A DNA stretch of 64,000 bases from the NCBI GenBank assembly GCA_021018815.1, contig JAITYX010000042.1, forward strand, positions 1,007,001 to 1,071,000, given 5' to 3'. Below, in pieces: positions 12,899 to 24,037 of the stretch (positions are counted from its first letter, which is position 1; each line of letters starts with the position of its first letter). The DNA is from Talinum fruticosum. Lineage: Eukaryota; Streptophyta; Magnoliopsida; Caryophyllales; Talinaceae. The translations under genes and the position numbers were made by a program. The notes under the pieces were generated by a model. That model was not told where the DNA came from. It saw only the letters and a program-made list of their open reading frames with translations, and ran no database searches.

Positions 12899-14175
12899 AT
12901 CAGCCTCTCAACAAGCGGGTCTCTTATCTGGATTCAGTTGTCAACTATAACAAGCCTGCCCAAAGAAAGAATGAATTTTAATTCAGAGCTCGAGAAGGTA
13001 ATTACAATCAAGGGACGCTGGCTTGACAAAGACAAACATCAATCAGATTCAACAGAGAATCTCTTTATGAACAACTTAGCATGGTATTTGCTGAATCTTT
13101 ATAGCAAAATGGATCTTCAAGAAGTGCACATAATCTATGGAAAAAAAAAAGATGGAAATATGTTGACCTATATTCCATGCTTCTCATATGCCTGAAAAAA
13201 GCACATGTAAGAAGTTTCACCTGTGGGAAGGTTCATACAAACAGAGAAATTAACGAACATTGTCCAAGATTTCTACCAACAACAATGTAATTCTATCACA
13301 GAAGGTTCGACAACCCCCCTCCTTCAAAAAACAGATGCAATACAACAAACATTAAATCTGAATTGATACCAGCATTACAAGATAGATTTGTTCATCATAC
13401 TTCTTTCGTCCTCCGATCACAATTGTAATGATTTCATGTCTATTATGAAGCTTTCCAACCCCTTCTCAATAATCAGTTTTCTCCAGAATTTGAGGTCCTC
13501 AAACCCTAATGAACTTAACCAAAGAAAACACAATTAGATGATGCTTCGAAATTAGGGGTGGAAATCCCATAGCAATTAGGCTACAATTATGCTATCCCAT
13601 CCGCAAAATCTTCTCAATTGCCGAAACCCTAGAATCTCTAAAGAACCTATATTGATCAATATGGGGGGGCTCTAATCCCACCAATTTGTGAGTAAAAAGG
13701 ATTAGATTTTAAATTTAACGATGCTATTCGCAAATATAAACAACAGGGCAAATTCGAAGGAACAAAATGCGATACGAATCAGCAAACCTAGCTCAACAAA
13801 CAATGCAAAAACAAACTCAATCACATAGAGTCAATGCAAAAATCAATCGCCCATCATAATCATCCAGAAGGGAAATTACTCGCCCTAGAAAGAGGGGAAT
13901 CCATTACATTGCATCAATCACATCACATTAATCGAAAGAGATGAAACATTTAATAAAAAGAAAAAACGGGGAAATCTGAGAAACAAGATCAAACCTTTCT
14001 CTCTCTTTCTATCTCCTGCCCTCTCTCTCTCTCTTTCTGGGCTGCAAGAACGCAAGAGGAGGCTCGAGGTTATGAGCCTTGGATGGATCAAATTTGATGA
14101 TGAATGAGTAAAAATGATTCAAATGAAGGAAAGAGTTGAGTGATTCCTGGGAAGATGAAGATGGGAATCTATCGG
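12899..14175 (-). other. 5' leader and leader intron of the small minus-strand gene
   Basis: On the minus strand a good donor (GAAAG/GTTTGA) sits at 13995/13994. A pyrimidine-rich acceptor (TTTCTTTGGGCAG) ends at 12956. This defines an intron of about 1.04 kb, with a GA/CT-rich first leader exon at about 13995-14175. The intron holds no coding potential. It has an A-run at 13140-13150. The inference rests on splice signals only. Confidence 0.55.
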
Positions 14176-14982
14176 ACGATTCGGACCCCTTGAGTCTTGG
14201 CTATTTTTAACGAGTATAATTTTTGAATTTATTTGTGAAAAATAAATAAATAAAGATATGAATAGCATTTTTTTGATAGAAATGAATAGGATTTTTAATC
14301 TATTATATTACACAACGATATGTTCTATAAAATAATATTGTACCTCGTCGATTTTCGGATAACACAGATTGAAGTCATATTAATGTTGTAAGTAAAATCG
14401 GATCAAAGTATATATTTATTATTAATTTTGTCGAAAGAGAAATCTATTTTAATATTTTAAATTTATTTTTGCTATAAAATGATTTTTGACTTTTTATTAA
14501 TGAATTTCTTCTTTCAATTAAGAAAAAAAATGTTGGAAAAAAGGGAAACAAAAACAATGTGTGTTTTGATTTGGCAAATTTATATATGATCATAAAATTC
14601 CCTCTTAAATCATTATTTGTTATTTGATAAATTTAAAAGTCAAAACTTTTACACCACTCAATTTAGAATTAAAAAGGGTTTGAAGGACAGATAATCTCAT
14701 TATTTTATATGTTAAAAAATACAGCATTTGTCACACTACTGTATTTGGAAATCTAAGTCAACTTCATCTCTATTTATTTATTTTTTGATAAAAAAATTAA
14801 TAAACATGTACAATTTTAAATGAAGTAACTTCACCAAAAATTAAGAAGGATATTCTTTTGATTTAAATAAGCCTTGAAATACAATCTCGAAAAAAATAAG
14901 GACAACTCAATTTTCATCTTCTATTAAAAAACTTCAATTTTCATCATTAAATTTAAAACTTATTGACCAAAAATGAGTAATA
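14176..14982. other. AT-rich intergenic DNA
   Basis: Upstream DNA of the minus-strand small gene. It is very AT-rich with many A/T runs. No gene or recognisable element apart from the adjacent MITE. Confidence 0.5.
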
Positions 14983-15251
14983 CTCCCTCCGTTTCAAAAT
15001 ATGTGTCACTTTAACTAATTTTTTCGTTTTATAATATTTATCCATTTATAATTCCATGATATATTAATTATTAGTTTACCAATTTTATCCTTATTAATTG
15101 TTTTGTTTCTCTTTCTTTTTCATTGATTTTTTCATTTTCAGTAAAATATAGGGACAACTTAATCTTTCAACATAAATTTTGTCATAAATTTTGTATTTCT
15201 TTAATATTCCCGTATAACCTTAAAATAATATGTATTTTGAAATGGAGGGAA
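14983..15251. mobile_element. Stowaway-type MITE (Tc1/Mariner)
   Basis: A 269-bp element with terminal inverted repeats: CTCCCTCCGTTTCAAAATA on the left and TATTTTGAAATGGAGGGAA on the right (18 of 19 pairs). TA lies directly outside both ends (14981-14982 and 15252-15253), the target duplication of Stowaway elements. The interior is AT-rich and non-coding. The CTCCCTCCGT end is the classic plant Stowaway signature. Near-perfect ends suggest a fairly young or well-preserved copy. Confidence 0.9.
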
Positions 15252-15253
15252 TA

Positions 15254-16590
15254 GTTCGTTAAAAAAAAAAAAAAAAAGAAGGTGATGTATTTCCATAGCT
15301 TTCAAAGCATATCGAATAAGACCACCACATAACATGTAGAGATCTGGTTTAGGTGGTATCGCAAGCTAACTAAGACAATCCCAATCATATTCTATCTCCC
15401 CACCTATTACATTAATACAAGGAAGAACTTAATTATGGCCCCATGAAGAAATTAAGCAACAAATTAGAATTGTGTACACAAGCTAACATGGCCGGGTTAA
15501 TCAGCTTACTCCCTTCTCAAAGTGGGCTTGCCGTTTTATTGTATCCGGGTTTTTGTTTCATTAAAAAAATAGTTAAATTCAGTGTTACCCTAACTAAAAT
15601 GTTGAATAAACTGATCGACCTTAAGATTTGTATCGCATATTTAAATGACAAGGTCAGTCGAGATTTGCAATTTAGTTTAAGTTTTCATATTGCTTTTTAG
15701 CTTTTAGGTTGGGTTTTAAATTTGCTTAATCAAAACTTTCCCCGATTTAAATACTCGTTAAGTCGAATTCCTTCTTCGAATTTTACCATTTTTATTTTCA
15801 AGTAATTATTTTATCACTCAGAAAATTAAATTGTATTTGTTGCAATTATTGCCGGTCAACAACTCTATAAATGGTGCACAGTGAAACCCAGAACACAGGT
15901 GAAAAATATGCTTTCCCGAGATATATGGTACAGTCAAGGCTAAGCTTTTTATTTTATTTTATTTTTAATTTTTGGTAGAGGTGGTCAAGGCTAAGCCTAT
16001 GAATGCGTCCATGCATGTAACCAACCATTCAGGCAATAAATGCATGCTGGTCAACAATATTTTTCTAACCTCGAAATTTATATAATTTTTATTTTTATAT
16101 TTATATTCGTATATATTTTATTTTTCATATCTATTTATATAATTTTATTTTTCATAATTAAATTGAAATCGTTGAACTCTAATCCTCTCCGGTAATGACA
16201 TTTTAGGGTGGAGACAAACTGATTTTTATTTATGCTCTCTTACCACTGATTTCTAAATGAAGATCGATTATTTTAATAATTTAAGACATTTTAGGCTGGT
16301 TCTGTTTTCTTTTGTCCTTAATAAGTTAGTGACAATGCCCTGATATGGAGCTTAATTAGTGTGTAACGATAAATTTATTTTTTAAAAATATGATATATTA
16401 ATTAATTGGCCTGGGCCTGAATCGTATGTAAACTAGTGAATAAATGCTGGATCAGCTGAAGTCATGAAGATTGTCCGAGTTAGATATCTTGCATGTACAG
16501 TAACAATACGAGTTACTCCCATCCTTGCAGTTGGAAGAAAAAAGCTGCTCATTCATTTAATATCCAGATACTTGAATTCCCCGTTGAATT
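15254..16590. other. intergenic DNA upstream of the GDSL gene
   Basis: AT-rich. An 85-codon open frame at 15443-15700 has no family resemblance and AT-driven composition, so I do not call it. A-run at about 15260-15276. No other feature supported. Confidence 0.5.
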
Positions 16591-16596
16591 CTTGGC

Positions 16597-16603
16597 TATA
16601 AAA
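16597..16603 (+). promoter_or_regulatory. TATA box of the GDSL gene
   Basis: TATAAAA followed by CCCC, in a typical plant core-promoter setting. It lies only 20 bases before the first ATG (16623). Transcription normally starts about 30 bases downstream of the TATA box, so that ATG is probably not in the mRNA. This favours translation from 16647 or 16653. Confidence 0.6.
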
Positions 16604-16646
16604 CCCCTTCTCCCACCTCCAAATGCCCTCAAACTCAAACCATATT

Positions 16647-19032
16647 ATGACCATGGGAGGAAGATCAAAGCATCTGTATTATTCACAGCCATTATTTCTC
16701 TTCTCCCTCGCTTTCTCTGTCCTGTCAGTACTCTCTCACGGTCTCGACCCGATGAGGGGGCCGTTGAAGGTGAAGGGGATGTTCGTGTTCGGAACATCCG
16801 TCGTTGATAACGGTAACAATAACTTCATCACGGCTACGTTGGGCAAGGCTAATTACTCGCCCTATGGAGTGGACTTCCCCCAGGGCCCGACGGGCAGGTT
16901 TACGAATGGTAAGAATGTAGCTGACATTATCAGCGATCTCCTTGGCCTCCCTCTCATCCCTCCTTTCGCTGATCCTCGCACCGAGGGCCGCCAAATCGTC
17001 CATGGCGTCAACTTCGGCTCCGGTGGCTCAGGGATACTTGATGACACCGGCTCTATCACGGTACGTCAATGTTAACTTGTTAAACATGATAAATTGACTT
17101 TTCTCTGTCTCTGTCTCTGTCTACCAAAGGTAGGTGAGAAGGCCATGAGAACCATACAAGCATGCAGAGTCCAAGCAATCAAGGATTGTTTTTTAAAATT
17201 ATTTTTTATTTAGCGAGAAAAAGTCATTTTTTAAAGGAAAAAACGCGATTTATTAAATTAAGTCTAGTTTCCCACAAGTAATAACCTTTGCGGAAAAATT
17301 CTCAAAGTATAACGGCTCTTTTGACACAAATTAAAACACTCAACTAAACTCCTAATATTTTTAAAATGAGATCAAGAAGACCTTGACCTCTCTTCCCCGA
17401 GTGTAGTTTCTTAATTAAGCGAGAGGGCTAATGGGGAAACTACACTCGAGGAAAAAAGGTCGAGCTCCTGTTAATTTCATTTTAGAAGATATTAGGAGTT
17501 TAATTGGATGTTTTAATTCATTACTTGCTTGAGACATGTTCTTTCAAAACCATTTTAGAAGATATTAGTAAGAAAAAGTCATTTCAAAATCATGGAATTA
17601 GACCTGTTCTTTTTTAGTTGAATTAGTCTCATAAACTCAATTAGATAGAGTTTGTCACTATAAGTAAAGTAAGCCCTCTTATTCGACTCTCCATCTTCCC
17701 AAAATATATATATATATATACAGTAAAAAATTCATTTATCCAAGTATAAATTCAATCGATAAAGTCATGGTAAGATATACCGTAAAAAATTCATATTTGA
17801 CTTTGTGTTTGGTCGAAAAAGAAAATACCTTCTCCAAATGGACTTTGCATATTCCATAAAATGTTTGACAACTGTGATATTTTTTCGTTTTCTTTTTCAG
17901 AAAAAAAGGAAAAAGAATAAAATATCAGTCTCTAATTTATTTTATAATTTATTATTTTGGACCCTTTTGGGCAGCCGATATATACACTGTCATAATATCC
18001 TGACAACGGCTTTTGTGGTTTAAATTGAAAAATAAATTATGATGAACATTGAAACAGGGTGGGACGATCAGCTTGAATCAACAAATCAAAAACTTTGAGG
18101 ATGTGACCTTGCCAGAGTTGAAGGCCTTGCTGGGGAAACACAAATCCACTGAATCCACACAACCACTTGATGGGTATTTGTTTCTGGTGGCAGCAGGAAA
18201 CAATGATTTTTGCTCAATTACTTCCTCCAGCCCAACTCTTCCAGGCCCAGCCTCCCTACTTTTGTCGCAAATCTTACCTCCACATATGCCACCCAACTTC
18301 AGGTACGTGTCGGAACTTCTTTCTATATGAGACAGTCTTATAAAAATTGTCTAATAGTTATATGGTTAATGAAACTTTTTTTTGTTTGGGGGATTGTGCA
18401 GAGACTATACAAGGGGGAGCAAGGAAATTCGCGTTGTTGGGAGTATATCCACTTGGGTGCTCTCCGGTAATCAAGCAAGCATCAAGAAGCCTACAATGCG
18501 TGCAAATGGTGAATGATGCCACAAATTTTTCAACACTCAATTGATAGCCATGGTTGATGACTTGAAGCAAAAATTGCCCTGTTCGGAGTTTGTTATTGTC
18601 AACACTCACAAGATCATTAGGGACATTATCAAAGACCCTATTGCGAGAGGTTCTTTTTCCGCCTTTTGTCAAAAATCTAGAACCAATGTCTTTATTTGCT
18701 CGATATAAGGCCTGCTTATATGTGAACTTTTATGCTAGGCGTATAATGTGGATTCCGCTTCTGTTTGTCAAAGTTGCTGAACGTGCATATTTGCTTTCTT
18801 ATGCAGGTTTTAGCAACGGAGAGGGTGCGTGTTGCGAGTTGAAGGAGACTTTGGGGTTAGGGTTAGCTTGCAAAGAAGGGGGAAGCTATGTGAAGACAGA
18901 AACAAATATGTCTACTTTGATGGGCAGCATAATACAGAAGCTCTCAATGATGTGATCGCAACCAAGGCCTTCTTTTCTAGTTGCCAAACTGAAGTCCGTC
19001 CTTTCAATATTCTAAGATTGGTCCTCCTTTGA
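16647..19032 (+). CDS. GDSL esterase/lipase (SGNH hydrolase), frame broken at four homopolymers
   Basis: Probably secreted serine esterase. Exons: 16647-17060, 18058-18302, 18402-18649, 18807-19032. Block I reads VFGTSVVDNGNNN: the nucleophile Ser is kept but the usual GDSL is GTSV, as in an Arabidopsis subgroup with GSSLVDNGNNN (recalled, near At1g71250). Block III Gly/Asn: AAGNND. Block V: the DxxH motif is present as DGQH. A signal peptide (LFLFSLAFSVLSVLSHG) follows the start. The frame changes four times, each needing one extra base: T run 18207-18211 in exon 2; G run 18415-18419 and T run 18522-18526 in exon 3; G run 18879-18883 in exon 4. With those, the reading frame spans about 378 aa (386 from the ATG at 16623), the normal family length. 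All four sites are homopolymers, so a base-calling artefact is likelier than a pseudogene. ATG 16653 (ACCATGG) is an alternative start with better context. Confidence 0.8.
17327..17520. repeat. long imperfect fold-back in GDSL intron 1
   Basis: An 84-base left arm (17327-17410) is the near-complete reverse complement of 17436-17520, around a 25-base loop. Matching blocks include AATTAAAAC, TAAACTCCTAATAT, AAAATGA and CGAGTGTAGTTTC. The arms are too diverged in the middle for a recent copy. It could be a MITE without recognisable ends or a small-RNA precursor hairpin. Part of the right arm (ATTTTAGAAGATATTAG, about 17479-17496) recurs at about 17551-17568. Confidence 0.8.
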
Positions 19033-19357
19033 GCACCCAAAAAAAAAAAAAAAAAAACAAAAGAGATTGATCCTCCTCTATAGATTGGTCATTCAATCTT
19101 TCCTTTCTGTCCTAAATTTCTTGTTTAAGTTTGAATTATTTGCAATGTAGAACAAACTGATGATTTGTATGTTATACTTGCATAAAACCGACTCGTTTCC
19201 TATTATCTAATGTCAAACCAATTCCGACACGAGCTAATCCAATCGCACTTAAAATGATGATTTTTTTTATGCAAATGAAGGGAAGTTCTCTCCCCAAATA
19301 TACTCAACATTACACTAGGGATCAAAGCTTATAAAATCTTTTGAAAAGATCTTGCTT
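19033..19357. other. GDSL 3' UTR and flank
   Basis: An A run at 19039-19057 follows the stop, then AT-rich DNA up to the LINE insertion. The left LINE target duplication is 19343-19357. No gene seen. Confidence 0.5.
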
Positions 19358-20332
19358 TTTTTTGGTCCAATCGGAATTAGTTTATTAAAAATTTATCAAT
19401 TAATACAAGAGGAGTAATCTGGACTGGACTCACTCCTACCCAAATTTGTTCGGACTCGATACTGACTACTCTTAGCAAGGGTGTGGGCAATAGCATTGCC
19501 CTCCCTCCTCACATGAGACCGGCGACACGACCCAAAAACACTACTCAAACATAACAAGTCTTCACGAGACTAAATCAAAATCATATAAAAAGGACACAAC
19601 ACTTTGGACCCTAGAAATTAACCGCAACAATCTGACTTTAAAATGACATTATCATAACCAAATCTTTTAGCTAAGTGCATACCATACGAGGCTGCCTTTC
19701 CTACTGCAATATTTGTTGGCCAATTAGCTTTAAACTTTCTTTGCTTGTCGCCACCAAAACTTCCCGTTGCTGTCCCTTACAACCACACCATAGTCAATCC
19801 AACCTTCTTTGTCGATCGCTGCGTCCATGTTTATCTTCACCTCATGATGATCCGGAGGACATCAAGTCTTCCTCTCACCACTCTTCCCTATTTTTACCCC
19901 GATTTCCTCTTGGGCTTTCGTGAATATGAAGAGTTGGACAGTCCTTGCACACCTTTTGTTGAGCACTAGATGGGACACTCTTCTTATTTGCTCAAAAATA
20001 TCCTCATATCTGCCTGCCCAAACAAACCGAGGCTAGGAAGCATGCAAGTTATAGCTTCTCTTTATCCAACTTTTTCCCCACTCTTTGAGCACGTCCACCA
20101 TGCAAGTTATAGCCATAGAGCAGAAACCACTCCACACTCCATGATTGCATGCTTAGCTAATTTTTCTTGAAGATCACACCTCGGGCATGTGCTAGACACC
20201 AATAAGTAACGATACTTTAATAAGACTTTGGTAGGAAGCGTGCACTGATAAAATTCTACAGAGAAAGTGCTTTACCTTTGGGGTAACATTTGCCGCCCAA
20301 AATTTCGGAAGAAATTATCAAAGTTATCAATG
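19358..20332 (-). mobile_element. 5'-truncated LINE (non-LTR retrotransposon), minus strand
   Basis: Flanked by identical 15-bp target duplications GAAAAGATCTTGCTT at 19343-19357 and 20333-20347. On the minus strand the element ends in a short poly(A) (T run at 19358-19363), as expected for target-primed reverse transcription. Minus-strand coding remnants in order: the zinc-binding linker after the reverse transcriptase (PKVKHFL, then TCPRCD ... AKHAIMECG, about 20110-20300), then the plant LINE RNase H domain (KINMDAAID, GVVVRDSNGKF, KSDC, and REGNAIAHTLAK near the end, about 19390-19860). The frame shifts and has stops. The reverse transcriptase itself is missing. The insertion is about 975 bp and lies between the GDSL and receptor-kinase genes. 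Confidence 0.9.
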
Positions 20333-20347
20333 GAAAAGATCTTGCTT

Positions 20348-20562
20348 ATTTCAAATGGATTCGTAGCGAAACATTTCTATCAAGGAGATCTTACAACACT
20401 AAGATTCATGAGCCAATCTATAGTTCAATTTATCTATAATAATTACTTCCTCTATCCTATATTACTTACCTCTATTAAAAATAAAATTTTATTTATATCT
20501 TATAAATACATAATTTTTAATATAAAAAATAAATAATATAAAATGAAGGTAATATATATTAT
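20348..20562. other. AT-rich spacer, possible MITE debris
   Basis: Very AT-rich DNA between two mobile elements. CTTCCTCTATCC at about 20449-20460 faintly resembles a Stowaway end but has no convincing partner. No gene. Confidence 0.4.
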
Positions 20563-21102
20563 TAGCGCTGGCAAAATCGGATTCGGGTCAATTCGAGTTC
20601 GGACAATTCGGACATTCGGACAAAAACACCATACCTGGATCCTGTCCGAATTGCGGATTCGGACGCAGATGACCAGACCCGAACCCGAACACGAATGTCC
20701 GATGTCCGAACCCGAATGTCCGTATCCGAATGTCCGAACCCGAATATCCGAATGTCCGAATTTTTGATATAAACTTTTGAAAATTGAATCGAAATTATGT
20801 ATGTGACCAAACCCAAACCCGAATGTCCGAATATATTATTGAAAATTTTGTAGATTTTGTACCAAATTATACCTAAACTGAATGATTGAATATTCAAACC
20901 CGGTAGTCCGATTTTGACCGAACCCGAAAAATAAAATTCGGACAACCCGAACCCGAATTGCCAAACTCGAACTCGACTCGAATTTTAATTCGGACATGAC
21001 CGATTGTCCGAATTTAAAATTCAGACAAAAATTTGTGATTTGACCCGATTTTTCGGTCGGATAAATTCGGACTATCGGATCGGACGATTTTTGCCAAGTA
21101 TA
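20563..21102. mobile_element. hAT-like non-autonomous element with an internal TTCGGA/CCCGAA minisatellite
   Basis: The left end TAGCGCTGGCAAAATCG and the reverse complement of the right end TATACTTGGCAAAAATCG form imperfect terminal inverted repeats. GCTGGCAAA-type ends are familiar from plant hAT-like elements. The interior is dominated by degenerate repeats of TTCGGACATTCGGA and its complement CCCGAATGTCCGAA, densest at about 20640-20765 and again at about 20930-21090. I cannot find a convincing 8-bp target duplication. Open frames here on both strands are repeat translation, not genes. Confidence 0.5.
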
Positions 21103-21483
21103 AGTAGGGTTTTATTTGCCCCACGAGGAAGAATATAATAAAATATGAGTTGAAAAGTCAAGGGAAAGTTCGATCCCAGCAATTTCTCCGTGGGATAGGA
21201 AGACAACAGTTCCCTGCCGTTGCCTTCACTTGTTCATTCCCTACCCTTTTCCTCTGTCTTCCTCTTGACTATCGTTTTCATCAGCCATTTTCTGTTCATC
21301 AATTCAACCTAAAAAGCGAAAACCAGAGCCTCCTCCTCTTTTCTCTTTGTCTCTTCCCTTTATAATAATGCTTTCCGCCATCTCTTTTATCCTTTTCTTA
21401 AGTCCCCCAGTACAGTTACAGGTACAAAATTCAATTCGATTCTCATCCAGTTCACACAGAGAGTGGAGGAGAGAGAATCATAA

Positions 21484-24037
21484 ATGCGTGGAAGAAGGGA
21501 TTCCAGGAAGAAGAACCAAGGGATAATGCTGAACCCTTTTCTCTGTTTGTTCCTGTTATTAGCTCAACTGTTCTCTGTTTTTGATGCTGCTGATGTTCTT
21601 CCTGGCTCAACTCTCTACGCTTCGAACCCCGACCAAGCATGGTCTTCTCCCAACAATGCTTTCTCTCTCCACTTCCTCCCTGTGTCTTCCTCCGCCTTCT
21701 CTCTCTGTATCACCTACGGTGCCTCCATTCCAATCTGGAAGCCTTTCGCTGGAGAAGTCGATGGGAAATCGTCCTTCCACTTTCTACCCGACGGCAATCT
21801 CCGCCTCATTAACGGCTCCGGTGCCGTTGTTTGGCAATCCAACACTACCCATCTGGGCGTATCCCGCGCTACTCTCGAGAACTCAGGTAATCTCGTCCTA
21901 AAAAGGGCTCTGTTTCAGCGTGGCATTCTTTCGAACACTTTGCCGACACCCTTGTGCCTTCCCAGAATTTCTCTGTTGGTAACGCTTTGAATTCTGGGTC
22001 CTACTCTTTAGGCTTCATAAAACTGGGAATTTGACATTGAAGTGGAATGACAACATTGTATATTGGACCCTGGGGCTGAATTCTTCTGTCGCCAACAATT
22101 TGATAAACCCCACTTTATCTTTCCTGCCAATTGGGATTTTGTCCCTCTCTGATACCTCCCTTTCTATGCCAGTTAACATAGCTTATAGCAGTGATTTTGG
22201 GGAGGGGAATCCTTTTAGGTTCTTGAAGTTAGATAATGATGGGAATTTGAGGATTTATAGTGCCAGTAAAGACAGTGACACAGCTACTGTTAGATGGACA
22301 GGGGTGAGTGATCAATGTGAGGTTTATGGGTATTGTGGGAACATGGGAATTTGCTCTTACGATGCAACCGGTAGTCCTACCTGTTCTTGTCCATCCAAAA
22401 ATTTCGATCTTGTGGATCCCAATGACAGTAAAAGGGGCTGTAAGAGGAAGATTCAGATCAAGGATTGTCCCGGAAATGAAACCTTGTTGCCCATGAATCA
22501 TACCCGATTCTTCACGTATCCTCCTGAAACTTCTACTGATGTATTCGTAGAGGGTATCGCAGCTTGTAGGTTGAATTGTCTTTATAGTTCTTCTTGTGTT
22601 GCTTCCACCATTTTAGCTGATGTAACAGGACAGTGTTATCTCAAGACTTCTAGTTTTGTGAGTGGGTATCGGTCTCCAACAACCCCAGGGAGTTCATTCA
22701 TTAAGGTTTGTGGTTCAGGAGAGCCAAACCCACCTCCTTCTTTGGAGGGGTCAGGAAACTGCAGGGGTTGGAAATTCCATGCTTGGATTATTGCTGTTCT
22801 AGCTGCTTTGAGTGCCCTATTGGCTTTGGTCATATTCGGTGGCGTTGTTTGGTGGTCATGCTTTAGGGACAGTCCCAAATTTGAGGGAGCTTCTGCTCAA
22901 TATACGCTTCTAGAGTATGCATCAGGTACTCCTGTACATTTCCCATACCAGGTTCTCAAGAGGGCAACAAAAGGGTTTCAAGTGAAGCTTGGATATGGAG
23001 GCTTTGGAGCTGTTTATAAAGGAACTCTATCCAACAAAGTGGTTGTTGCAGTGAAGCAACTGGAGGGCATTGAGCAGGGAGAGAGGCAATTTAGGATGGA
23101 AGTTGCAACTATAAGTAGCACACACCATTTGAATTTGGTGAGGTTAATTGGGTTTTGCTCTGAGGGCCGTCACAGGCTTCTAGTCTACGAGTTCATGAAA
23201 AATGGTTCGCTCGATGTTTTCCTATTTAGAGGTGAAGAAGAATCCAAAAACTTGCTAAATTGGGAGCAAAGATTCAATGTTGCTCTAGGGACAGCAAGGG
23301 GGATCACATACCTCCATGAAGAGTGTCGGGAATGTATTATTCATTGTGACATAAAGCCAGAGAACATTCTCTTGGATGAAAATTTCAATGCCAAAGTTTC
23401 AGACTTTGGTCTTGCAAAACTTCTAAACCCAAAAAACCAGAGAAGCATCACACTAAGCTGTATAAGGGGCACACGAGGATATTTGGCACCAGAATGGATT
23501 GCCAATCTCTCCATCACATCAAAATCTGATGTCTACAGCTTTGGGATGGTTTTGCTGGAGATTGTTAGTGGTAGGAGGAACTTTGAAGTCTCAGGGGACA
23601 CTAATGGCAAGAAATTTTCGTTCTGGGCCTACGAGGAGTTTAAGAAGGGGAATGTGGTTAACATAGTTGATAAGAGACTCCATGATAGGTTTGACATAGA
23701 GCAAGTGATGAGAACAGTCCAGGTCAGCTTTTGGTGCATCCAAGAGCAGCCAGCTCAAAGGCCCATGATGGGAAAAGTGGTGCAGATGCTCGAAGGGATT
23801 ACTCAAATCGAGACACCACCTCCTTTGAAGCCTACCGAGGAAGAACTTGGAGGTGCAAGTGACATTTGCTTAAGTGACACTATCAGCACTCATATTACCT
23901 CCATTTCTTTGGGCTCAGGTCCTACTGCATCATCAACAATGCATCCTAGTTCATCGTCAACAATCCAGAAATCCTCTGTTACTCTAGTTGATCCAGAACG
24001 TCCATCTCGTTCTCTTCTAGAAGGGGAGGCTGATTGA
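21484..24037 (+). CDS. G-type lectin S-receptor-like serine/threonine kinase (At1g34300-like)
   Basis: Single-exon plasma-membrane receptor kinase of about 851 aa. Order: signal peptide (LNPFLCLFLLLAQLFSVFDA, residues about 16-35); B-lectin domain about 38-155; second lectin/S-locus region; EGF-like Cys cluster (CEVYGYCGNMGIC) about 280-305; PAN-like Cys pairs about 330-400; transmembrane helix (WIIAVLAALSALLALVIFG) about 435-458; kinase about 497-775 with LGYGGFGAVYKG, VAVKQL, HCDIKPENILL, DFGLA and APEW. The catalytic loop is HCD, so it is a non-RD kinase. The tail is Ser/Thr-rich. Two single-base losses break the ectodomain frame: the A run 21900-21904 (five where six keep the frame) and the T run 22007-22009. 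About 110 bases between them match the family in the shifted frame. I infer an intact gene with base-calling errors. ATG 21526 is a possible alternative start. Ligand unknown. Confidence 0.88.

Noticed and set aside
16647..19032. Calling the GDSL gene a pseudogene
   Set aside because: All four frame breaks are single-base losses in homopolymers, the same pattern as in FAB1, PSI1 and the receptor kinase. Splice sites, catalytic residues and total length are normal.
19675..19969. Open frames of 74-82 codons on the plus strand
   Set aside because: They are antisense shadows of the LINE RNase H domain, which reads on the minus strand.
20447..20555. Possible second Stowaway MITE next to the LINE
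   Set aside because: CTTCCTCTATCC is only loosely similar to a Stowaway end, and no matching inverted partner or TA duplication was found.
20543..20945. Open frames of 74 and 127 codons on both strands
   Set aside because: Translation of the TTCGGA/CCCGAA repeats; low-complexity peptides with no domain.
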